Assembly (NCBI GenBank): GCA_963783505.1
Contig: CAWAOP010000041.1
Location: 124,001 to 188,000 of the forward strand
Length of the DNA stretch: 64,000 nt
Source of the DNA: BOG-224 sp963783505
Lineage (GTDB): Bacteria; Acidobacteriota; Terriglobia; Bryobacterales; Bryobacteraceae
Direction: 5' to 3'
How positions within the stretch are numbered: the first letter of the stretch is position 1; every line of letters begins with the position of its first letter. This document shows positions 1 through 6,295 of this stretch, one piece after another. Below the pieces are notes generated by a model that saw only the letters and a list, made by a program, of their open reading frames with translations, was not told the DNA's origin and ran no database searches. A program made the position numbers and the translations under genes.

Positions 1-408
1 CCTTTCCTAATCGCGGGACCATTTGTGACACGTCCGGTTTCGAACTCCCAATGGCGAAGAGGCCCCACGCTCACCTCGCGCCCCGGCTTCCCCCGCTGGA
101 TCGGGGCCGGCTTGAATCGAGTCTCGCCCAGTTCACCGATTGACCCGACCGGTCTGGCGCTCAACGCCACATCCTCCAAGATCGTCTGCATCGATTACCA
201 CCTGTAGCCTGCTGAGCAAGTCACAAGCCATCCCCCAGCACAACTGTAAGCTGTTGCGATAAAAGAGCAGACAATGCTCGAAGGAAAAGAGCTCCGGTCT
301 AAGTCGTTTCAATTTGAGGCGAATCTTTCTCATGAATGAGAAAAACCAGGCTACGGACCGGATAACTCCGCGCGGGATGATACTATTTCTTACGCCAGGG
401 AGGGTTCC
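1..408. other. Leader region without a recognisable gene
   Basis: No convincing coding region is seen on either strand before the regulator that starts at 409. The open frames here have no recognisable domain, and the long minus-strand frame that enters the regulator is its antisense shadow. The only visible structure is the palindrome at 326-343 and a strong Shine-Dalgarno (GGGAGGG, 398-404) for the regulator. Confidence 0.5.
326..343. promoter_or_regulatory. Perfect inverted repeat upstream of the sigma54 regulator gene
   Basis: TTTCTCAT-GA-ATGAGAAA is a perfect dyad with 8-bp arms and a 2-bp centre, 66 bp before the regulator start. Fis-type HTH regulators bind dyads of this size, so it may be an enhancer or autoregulatory site. 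There is no T-run after it, so an intrinsic terminator is unlikely. Function is inferred from position and symmetry only. Confidence 0.45.
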
Positions 409-1749
409 ATGAACATCCTTGTGGTTGATGACGAAGCGGCCGTCGCGGCCTTCTGCCGCGATGTTCTGACGGAGTCGGGCCACTCGGTTCTGTTGGCGCA
501 CTCGGGAAGAGAGGCGCTGGCGATCCTCGAAGACCACGAGGTGGACCTCGTCCTCAGCGATGTTCGCATGGCTGGGGTGAGCGGCATGGACTTGCTGGCC
601 ACCATTGCCCCTTCCGAAGAACGCCCAGCCGTGATTCTTTTTACGGGCTATGGAACCGTCCGTTCTGCCGTTGAAGCCATGCGGCTGGGAGCTTACGACT
701 ACATCCTGAAGCCGATTTCGCCGGAAGAGCTGGAAGCTACGGTCCGCCGGCTGGAGGAGACGCGCGCCCTTCGGCGCGAGAACCGTCTGCTGCGATTCCG
801 CCTCGAATCGGCGCAAGGCATGGGAGGTATGATCGGCAGCGATCCCGCAATACTGGATGTCTGCGCATCGATCCTCCGGATCGCGCCCAAGCGATACCCC
901 GTTCTCATAACGGGCGAGACCGGCACGGGAAAGGAACTGGTGGCGCACGCCCTCCACGCCCACAGCGGCAGCGGCGATTCGCCGTTTCTGGTGGCGGATT
1001 GCGGCGCTCTCTCCCCCAGCCTGGTGGAAAGCGAGTTGTTCGGCTACGTCCGCGGCGCGTTTACGGGCGCTGGCTCGCCTCGCGCCGGCTTGCTGGCGTC
1101 AGCGGCGGGCGGCACGTTGTTCCTGGACGAAATCGGCGATCTCCCGTTGGAGACCCAAGCCAGACTCTTCCGGGTGATCCAGGAGCGCGAGTTCCGGCCG
1201 CTGGGCAGCGATAAGGCTCGCAAGTTCGAGGCGCGCGTCATCGCCGCCACGAACTACAATCTCGAGTCGGCCATCAAGAGCGGCTCGTTCCGTCCCGAAC
1301 TCTACTACCGGCTCAACGTCCATCAAATTGCCTTGCCTCCGCTGCGCGCCCGGAAAGGAGATATCCCCGCCCTGGTACGCCACTTCATCCAGAAGCATGG
1401 CGGCGGACGGGAGTTCGCCATCGGCGCCGAGGCTATGAAAGCTCTCGTCGAATACGATTGGCCGGGCAACGTCCGCGAGTTGGAGAACTGCATCCTGCAC
1501 GTACTGGCGGAATCCGAGGGGATGACCGCCGGGCGGAGCCATCTTCCCCGCGCCATCACCCAGACAATCGGGCAGACCGCCGGCATTGAGACCCCTTTGG
1601 ATGCAGCCGAAAAGTCCACCATCGCAGCGGTTATGGAAGCCCATCAAGGAAACGTGGCCGAAGCGGCCCGCAAACTCGGCATTTCCAAAGCCACGGTCTA
1701 CCGGAAGCTGGAGATCTACGGAATCGCTAAGCGGCGTCCCCGCGCCTGA
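409..1749 (+). CDS. NtrC-family sigma54-dependent response regulator
   Basis: A 446-residue cytoplasmic transcription activator in the usual order. The receiver domain (1-120) has acidic pair D7/D8, phosphoacceptor D51 and a YILKP lysine near 101. The central AAA+ domain has Walker A GETGTGKE (169-176) and the GAFTGA loop (216-221) that contacts sigma54, so it should activate RpoN promoters. A Fis-type helix-turn-helix closes the protein (NVAEAARKLGISKATVYRKL). The ATG at 409 follows a strong ribosome site. No partner histidine kinase lies in the window, so the input signal is unknown. The esterase downstream is the nearest candidate target, but no clear -24/-12 element was seen before it. 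Domain assignment is secure; the targets are not. Confidence 0.95.
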   Translation: MNILVVDDEAAVAAFCRDVLTESGHSVLLAHSGREALAILEDHEVDLVLSDVRMAGVSGMDLLATIAPSEERPAVILFTGYGTVRSAVEAMRLGAYDYILKPISPEELEATVRRLEETRALRRENRLLRFRLESAQGMGGMIGSDPAILDVCASILRIAPKRYPVLITGETGTGKELVAHALHAHSGSGDSPFLVADCGALSPSLVESELFGYVRGAFTGAGSPRAGLLASAAGGTLFLDEIGDLPLETQARLFRVIQEREFRPLGSDKARKFEARVIAATNYNLESAIKSGSFRPELYYRLNVHQIALPPLRARKGDIPALVRHFIQKHGGGREFAIGAEAMKALVEYDWPGNVRELENCILHVLAESEGMTAGRSHLPRAITQTIGQTAGIETPLDAAEKSTIAAVMEAHQGNVAEAARKLGISKATVYRKLEIYGIAKRRPRA

Positions 1750-1811
1750 ATCGCCTGGCGGGCGCGCGCGATGGAGTAAGATTGGTCAAGGTTTCACGGA
1801 GAGGAGTCCAG

Positions 1812-2951
1812 ATGCTTCGCGTTACAGCGATTGCGTTCTTGATCGGCTTGGTGGGTGGCTCTGCGCCGGCAATTGCGCAGGCGCAAACCCCGGGGGCTCA
1901 GCCGGCGCGCACGCAGGTTCCCGCGCGCGACCCGAGTACGCCGGGCTATGTAGCTGCCAAGGAACTGCCCGACGGGGCCGTCCCGCCGGCGGGCGCCGAC
2001 GGCAACTTCATCATCGGCCCAACTCACAACCGGGCTCCCGAGATGACTGTCCAGGACGGCGTGCCGCAAGGGACCGTATCCACATTCACCATGGAATCGG
2101 CCGACAGCAAGATTTTCCCCGGTATCGCGCGCGAGCAGGGGACCTCAGGCCGGCCGGATCCCGCGGACCCGGCAAAACTGATTGTCACCACCAGCCATCC
2201 CGCTCCCTACTCGCGGCGGGTAACGGTCTACGTCCCCAAGCAATACGTGCCCGGAACGGTTGCACCGTTCATTGTCGGGGCCGATGGTCCTGACCGGGCT
2301 TTATTCACGGCCCTCGACAACCTGATCGCGCAGCATCGCGTCCCGGCGATGATCGCCATCTCGATTAGCAACGGCACTGGCGACGCGCAAGGCAGCGAGC
2401 GCGGCCTCGAGTACGACACCATGTCGGGCCGCTACGCGGAATTCGTGGAAACGGAAGTGTTGCCTTTGGTCGAGAAGCAGTACAACGTGAAACTGACCAA
2501 AGATCCGGAGGGCCGCGCCACTATGGGAGGCAGTTCCGGCGGCTCGTGCGCGCTGGCTATGGCGTGGTATCACCCGGAGTGGTACCACCGCGTGCTGACT
2601 TACTCCGGCACCTATGTCAATCAACAGTGGCCATCGAACCCCGAGACTCCTCACGGCGCCTGGGAGTTCCATGAACATCTGATTCCCAACTCGCCGCCGA
2701 AACCGATCCGCATCTGGATGGAAGTCGGCGACCGCGACTTGCTGAACCCGAACGCCATGCGCGACAACATGCACGACTGGGTGCTAGCCAACGAGAACAT
2801 GGCCAAGGTATTGGCCGCCAAAGGCTATCGCTATCAGTTCGTTTTCGCCCGCAACGCCGGCCACACCGATGGCGCCGTGAAACAGCAGACCTTGCCCGAA
2901 GCGCTGGAATATTTGTGGCAGGGGTATCCGACGGGCGGGGGGAAGCACTAG
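1812..2951 (+). CDS. Secreted putative esterase, enterochelin-esterase-like alpha/beta hydrolase
   Basis: A 379-residue exported hydrolase. The ATG at 1812 is preferred over an upstream GTG because it follows GGAGAGGAG (1798-1806) and opens directly into a signal peptide ending near AIAQA. The mature part has the nucleophile elbow GGSSGG with Ser242 in G-x-S-x-G, and a late GHTDG that probably gives the catalytic histidine. The fold resembles COG2382 (Fes/D) esterases, which cleave ester bonds in siderophores or in feruloyl and acetyl polysaccharides. The substrate cannot be read from sequence. It sits 62 bp after the sigma54 regulator on the same strand and could be co-transcribed with it. 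Confidence 0.8.
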   Translation: MLRVTAIAFLIGLVGGSAPAIAQAQTPGAQPARTQVPARDPSTPGYVAAKELPDGAVPPAGADGNFIIGPTHNRAPEMTVQDGVPQGTVSTFTMESADSKIFPGIAREQGTSGRPDPADPAKLIVTTSHPAPYSRRVTVYVPKQYVPGTVAPFIVGADGPDRALFTALDNLIAQHRVPAMIAISISNGTGDAQGSERGLEYDTMSGRYAEFVETEVLPLVEKQYNVKLTKDPEGRATMGGSSGGSCALAMAWYHPEWYHRVLTYSGTYVNQQWPSNPETPHGAWEFHEHLIPNSPPKPIRIWMEVGDRDLLNPNAMRDNMHDWVLANENMAKVLAAKGYRYQFVFARNAGHTDGAVKQQTLPEALEYLWQGYPTGGGKH

Positions 2952-2997
2952 CCGCAGCCGCGTTCGAACCTCGCCGCTTATCGTCCCAGCGCGGAAA

Positions 2998-3068
2998 CTC
3001 TTAAGGCTATAGTTGACATGGCTCGGCGATAGCCGTACAATTCCATTAGCTCTTAAGCTCATAGTTGA
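2998..3068 (+). promoter_or_regulatory. blaI-M56 promoter flanked by two repeated operator-like sites
   Basis: The promoter is TTGACA (3013-3018), a 17-bp spacer and TACAAT (3036-3041). Two copies of a 19-bp element bracket it: CTCTTAAGGCTATAGTTGA at 2998-3016 and CTCTTAAGCTCATAGTTGA at 3050-3068, 16 of 19 bases identical and 52 bp apart. The first overlaps the -35 box and the second covers the start point and leader. BlaI-type repressors bind repeated sites over their own promoter, so these are probable autoregulatory operators. The promoter is seen; the binding is inferred. Confidence 0.75.
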
Positions 3069-3079
3069 TGGAGGCGCCC

Positions 3080-3475
3080 GTGCCGCGAAGAATGCCGCCG
3101 CAGCTCACGGAAGCCGAGCTCCGGCTGATGAACGTCCTCTGGCGGAAGGGCCGGGCGACCGTCGCCGAAGTGGCGGCGGGGCTCCCCAGGGAGCTTGATC
3201 TCGCCTACAACACGGTCCTCACCACCCTGAGGATCCTCGAATCGAAAGGCTACCTGCGCCACTCAAAGGCGAAAGACGCCCGCGCCTTCGTATACCGGCC
3301 GGCTGTGGACCGCGGCCAGGCCGCCCGAAACGCCGTGCGCCACCTGTTGCGGCGCTTTTTCGGCGATTCACCGCAAGCACTCGTGCTGAACCTACTGGAA
3401 GACGAGACGCTCGGCGAAGCCGAAATGGAGAAGGTCCGCGATCTCCTGCGGTCGGGGAAAAGAGAGATCCAATGA
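3080..3475 (+). CDS. BlaI/MecI-type winged-helix repressor
   Basis: A roughly 131-residue repressor of the BlaI/MecI/CopY family. The N-terminal winged helix is recognisable (LTEAELRLMNVLWRKG, then LAYNTVLTTLRILESKGYL), followed by a short dimerisation region. I place the start at GTG 3080, because GGAGG (3070-3074) sits five bases upstream. The in-frame ATG at 3068 lies inside the second operator copy and has no ribosome site. The next gene overlaps by four bases (ATGA), the standard BlaI-M56 arrangement in which a membrane metalloprotease inactivates the repressor on signal. Its own promoter is probably the repression target. The inducer is unknown and need not be a beta-lactam. Confidence 0.92.
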   Translation: MPRRMPPQLTEAELRLMNVLWRKGRATVAEVAAGLPRELDLAYNTVLTTLRILESKGYLRHSKAKDARAFVYRPAVDRGQAARNAVRHLLRRFFGDSPQALVLNLLEDETLGEAEMEKVRDLLRSGKREIQ

Positions 3476-5187
3476 ACACCGTTACGGCAGTCGCCGGGGC
3501 CTTGCTCAACACACTCTGGCAGGCCACTCTATTGGCGTTGCTGGTTTGGTTGGGAACCAGCTTGGCGCGGGAGCGGCTGAACGCCGCTACGCGAGCGATC
3601 GTCTGGTGGATCGCGCTGGCGGTAGTCCTCCTGTTGCCCTGCGTCCCCAGGAGGGTTCCAACTCCGATGCCGCCGCAACCCCGTCCGGCCACGGCGGCTC
3701 CCTTTCCGGTTCGCGTCGCGCCTCCGTTCGCGACGCCGGCGTCTGAAGCGCCTGTCAACGTCCCACAAAGGCGCAACGCCGTTTGGCCCGTCTGTCTGTT
3801 GGCGGTTTGGGCCGCGTTCGGCGCCCATCGGCTCATCGGGGTCCTTCGCAGCTATATCCGGTTACGAGGGATTAAGCGTCGTTCCGTCGTCTGTGCCCGG
3901 CTATTGCCGGGGCTAAGAAGGTCCGCTCGTCTCATGGCATCCTCCGAAATCTCTTCCCCCGCAGCGGCAGGGTTCCATCCGCCGGCGATCATTCTGCCGG
4001 AAAGGCTGCGTGAACGGCTAACCGATTCGGAAATGGAATGCGTTCTCCTTCACGAGTCCGCCCACTTGGCCCGCTACGACGACTGGGAAAACATAGTAGC
4101 GCAAGTGGCCGCCGCCGTGATCGGCCTCCACCCGGTGGCTTGGTGGATTCTGCGCCAAATTGAGCGGGAGCGCGAAATGGCCTGCGACGACTGGGTGGTG
4201 GTCCATTCCGGCGCCGCCCGCTCCTACGCCGAAAGCCTCGTACGGCTGGCCGAGTGGCGGCTCGATCCGGCCGATGCGGTTCTGGCATCGGGGATCTTCA
4301 CGCGGCGCTCCCGGCTGCGCGAGCGGGTTGAGGCGCTGGTGCGCCGGGGACGCAAGTTTTCACCAGTCGTGGCGCGGGCTCCGCTCGGGGCCGCGGCCAT
4401 GGCGCTGGCCAGTCTGGCCATCGCCGGCGCGCTCGCGCCGCATTGGATCGCCTTCGCACAGCGCCCGGAGTTCGAAGTGGCGTCGATCAAAGAAGACAAA
4501 GTGGCTCAGCCTTTCCTCGACTCCGTCCCGCACCGCTCCGGCACACTGGTCACGATGCACAATACGCGGGCCTACACCATGATTTATTACGCGTACCACC
4601 TCAGCGGCGACTACCAGATCGTAGGGTATCCGATGACCGCGGACGGTCTGCTCTGGTGGGACCTCGACGCGCGAGCGCCGGAAGACGCTACTGACGATCA
4701 AATCCGCCTGATGTTTCAGTCGCTGCTGGCGGACCGCTTCAAGCTCAAGGCTCACCGCGAGACCAGAGACATACCGGAATATGAATTGACGCTCGGCAAG
4801 AGCAAGCCGAAGCTTACGCCAGCCAGCGCCGACCGGCCCATGACCGTTACCATTGAAGACAGAACTTTCACCCCAGCCGTCGGAGGATGTAGCGTAAGCT
4901 TGTGGCGCGAGGGGGCGCATATGCTCTGTCACGCCGCGCCTATCGAGAAGATAGCCGCCCAGGTGCGAAACTCGTTGCGGTCGCCCCTCGTTGACCGCAC
5001 CGGCCTGACGGGAACCTACGACCTCAATCTCCTCTACATGCCCGAGGGCCGCACTCCCGATCCCGATCAAGTGCCCGCCCCAACGTTGCCGGAAGCTCTG
5101 AAAGATGTGGGCCTCAATTTGGAAAAGGGTAAAGGCCCGGTCGAAGTGCTCGTCATTGACCACATCGAGAGGCCGTCGGAAAACTAG
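3472..5187 (+). CDS. M56 (BlaR1-type) membrane metalloprotease with C-terminal TIGR03435 domain
   Basis: A 571-residue inner-membrane protein. Hydrophobic segments fill the first quarter and another lies at about 300-320. The zinc protease motif HESAH is at 194-198 in the cytoplasmic loop (LLHESAHLARYDD). In BlaR1 the extracytoplasmic sensor is a penicillin-binding domain. Here the region after residue about 330 is instead a TIGR03435-type domain (starting PEFEVASIKEDK), a family expanded in Solibacter relatives and of unknown function. It presumably senses a periplasmic signal and triggers cleavage of the repressor encoded just upstream, with which it overlaps by four bases. Its last four bases overlap the convergent vapC stop. 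Confidence 0.9.
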   Translation: MNTVTAVAGALLNTLWQATLLALLVWLGTSLARERLNAATRAIVWWIALAVVLLLPCVPRRVPTPMPPQPRPATAAPFPVRVAPPFATPASEAPVNVPQRRNAVWPVCLLAVWAAFGAHRLIGVLRSYIRLRGIKRRSVVCARLLPGLRRSARLMASSEISSPAAAGFHPPAIILPERLRERLTDSEMECVLLHESAHLARYDDWENIVAQVAAAVIGLHPVAWWILRQIEREREMACDDWVVVHSGAARSYAESLVRLAEWRLDPADAVLASGIFTRRSRLRERVEALVRRGRKFSPVVARAPLGAAAMALASLAIAGALAPHWIAFAQRPEFEVASIKEDKVAQPFLDSVPHRSGTLVTMHNTRAYTMIYYAYHLSGDYQIVGYPMTADGLLWWDLDARAPEDATDDQIRLMFQSLLADRFKLKAHRETRDIPEYELTLGKSKPKLTPASADRPMTVTIEDRTFTPAVGGCSVSLWREGAHMLCHAAPIEKIAAQVRNSLRSPLVDRTGLTGTYDLNLLYMPEGRTPDPDQVPAPTLPEALKDVGLNLEKGKGPVEVLVIDHIERPSEN

Positions 5188-5603
5188 CCAAGCTCTTTGA
5201 ATGGATTAAACACCTTAAGCCCCGGGCGCATAAAGTCTTTGTCGTTGCCGGTCGCTATGGTGAGCCCGTAGCGCCGGGCAGTCGCTGCAATATAGCTATC
5301 CTCAACCGGCATCCGATGGCCGGCCCTATCCAACAACCGTTGTTGCTCGGCCCAGACGTGCGCCACGGACACGCTGAACCCGTGGATTCGTCCGTGAAGA
5401 GCGTTGACGAGCCGGGTCAGCCACTCCTGCAATGCCTGACGCTGGCGTCCATCCTTGGTACGCACCCAGTATGCAAGCTGCGCGATTACGACCGCGCTCG
5501 TGTAGCAGCGGTCCTGTTCCGCTTCGAGCCAGGCAATGACGCGCGCATCGCCATGCCGCATGGCCGGCTGGCAGATCACGTCCGTGTCGAGCAACCAATT
5601 CAT
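5184..5603 (-). CDS. vapC: VapC-like PIN-domain toxin with altered active site
   Basis: A 139-residue PIN-domain protein of the VapC/FitB type, a family of Mg-dependent RNases that cut tRNA or rRNA. Recognisable positions are D6 (LLDTD), the MPVEDSYIAATA helix carrying the third acid, and TGNDKDF carrying the fourth. The segment that normally holds a catalytic glutamate (consensus TxxE) reads TSAVVIAQL, so the glutamate appears replaced by Gln42. This may weaken or abolish nuclease activity. It overlaps the antitoxin gene by four bases. Family call is firm; activity is in doubt. Confidence 0.88.
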   Translation of the reverse strand: MNWLLDTDVICQPAMRHGDARVIAWLEAEQDRCYTSAVVIAQLAYWVRTKDGRQRQALQEWLTRLVNALHGRIHGFSVSVAHVWAEQQRLLDRAGHRMPVEDSYIAATARRYGLTIATGNDKDFMRPGLKVFNPFKELG

Positions 5604-5827
5604 AGTTTTCGGCGGCGCGCGGGCGCGCGTCGCCGCGGAGGAACATCGTCCGGGCTAACCGGGCACGCTTTCATCACCGTTAGCCACTTCTCGTTTCCGG
5701 GAAGTCTTCGGAACACGAGCGCATCTTCTTCCGGGTCGAAGCGGGCGTCGAAATAGTCGCCGGGCGACGCCGGGGCCAGGCCGACTGGAATTGTGAGCCT
5801 GCGCTTGGCATCCAGCGTTACAATCAT
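5600..5827 (-). CDS. vapB: VapB-like AbrB/SpoVT-type antitoxin
   Basis: A 75-residue swapped-hairpin antitoxin (MIVTLDAKRRLTIP, the AbrB/SpoVT core), with a basic Arg/Pro-rich tail that probably wraps the toxin. I choose the ATG at 5827 rather than one at 5863, because the longer start would lie inside the promoter and before the conserved core. No Shine-Dalgarno is present. The -10 box lies so close to this ATG that the mRNA may be leaderless. It is translationally coupled to vapC through an ATGA overlap and should repress its own promoter. Confidence 0.85.
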   Translation of the reverse strand: MIVTLDAKRRLTIPVGLAPASPGDYFDARFDPEEDALVFRRLPGNEKWLTVMKACPVSPDDVPPRRRAPARRRKL

Positions 5828-5828
5828 A

Positions 5829-5877
5829 GTGGGATTATCCCACCGCACGGCGCCGCCAGTCAATGCCGCCAGTCAAT
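5829..5877 (-). promoter_or_regulatory. vapBC promoter with palindromic operator and duplicated -35 box
   Basis: Directly before the vapB ATG is the perfect palindrome GTGGGAT-T-ATCCCAC (5829-5843), which contains a GATAAT -10 box on the minus strand. Eighteen bases further upstream is TTGACT. That -35 is present twice, because GCCGCCAGTCAAT is tandemly repeated (5852-5864, 5865-5877). An antitoxin dimer bound to the dyad would cover the -10 and block transcription. Confidence 0.65.
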
Positions 5878-5914
5878 GCCCTCGGCGCTGGCTCGCCGGG
5901 AGTAAGATCGAACT

Positions 5915-6139
5915 ATGGGTAGCAGTGAGATTCAATTTGTCTCCACTGAGGGAGGCGAACCGACTGCTGTCATTGTGCCGATAGGGCTCTGGCGCGAAAT
6001 CGAATCGGAGCGCGAAACGGCGTATCTGCTAAGTTCCGGGACGATGAAGAGACGCCTTCTCGATGCCGTGCAACGCTCGGAGGGCCTTCCACTCGAGGCA
6101 GCCGTTGAGAAGCTTGGAATTCGATCCCGTGGCCTTTGA
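5915..6139 (+). CDS. Phd/YefM-like antitoxin, apparently orphaned
   Basis: A 74-residue protein with the layout of a Phd/YefM antitoxin: an N-terminal strand-helix part (EPTAVIVPIGLWREIESERETAYLL) and a C-terminal helix for toxin binding (MKRRLLDAVQRSEGLPLEAAVEKLGI). Such genes are normally followed by an overlapping Txe/YoeB toxin gene. Here the toxin frame starts at the expected place but decays after about a dozen residues (see 6114-6152). The antitoxin would then be a free DNA-binding protein or an antidote to a toxin elsewhere. Family call rests on short similarity. Confidence 0.65.
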   Translation: MGSSEIQFVSTEGGEPTAVIVPIGLWREIESERETAYLLSSGTMKRRLLDAVQRSEGLPLEAAVEKLGIRSRGL

Positions 6140-6152
6140 AGATTTTGCCTGC
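6114..6152 (+). pseudogene. Remnant of a Txe/YoeB-type toxin start
   Basis: In the frame overlapping the antitoxin's 3' end, TTG at 6114 begins MEFDPVAFEDFA, the typical opening of a Txe/YoeB endoribonuclease (consensus FDPxAxEDxxWW). Immediately after, where tryptophans are expected, the frame reads CRGRYRSKPRA and no toxin-like sequence follows. I read this as a toxin gene cut off after its first residues by deletion or replacement. Confidence 0.55.
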
Positions 6153-6295
6153 CGGGGCCGCTACCGATCGAAGCCTCGCGCCGCTTCCCGGCCTATTCCC
6201 GCGCACCGCCCTGGGTTGCAGTGCAAGCAACCCCCTTTTCCCCCGCTCGGCGAAAGGAGCGCCGGAATTGAAGTCCGTGTGATTCAATTGTATCG

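Noticed and set aside
133..963. Long minus-strand open frame (276 codons) over the regulator gene
   Set aside because: It is antisense to a receiver/AAA+ gene with clear motifs, has no domain and arises from high GC third positions.
1749..1812. RpoN (-24/-12) promoter for the esterase
   Set aside because: No GG-N10-GC element with acceptable flanks could be placed in the short gap.
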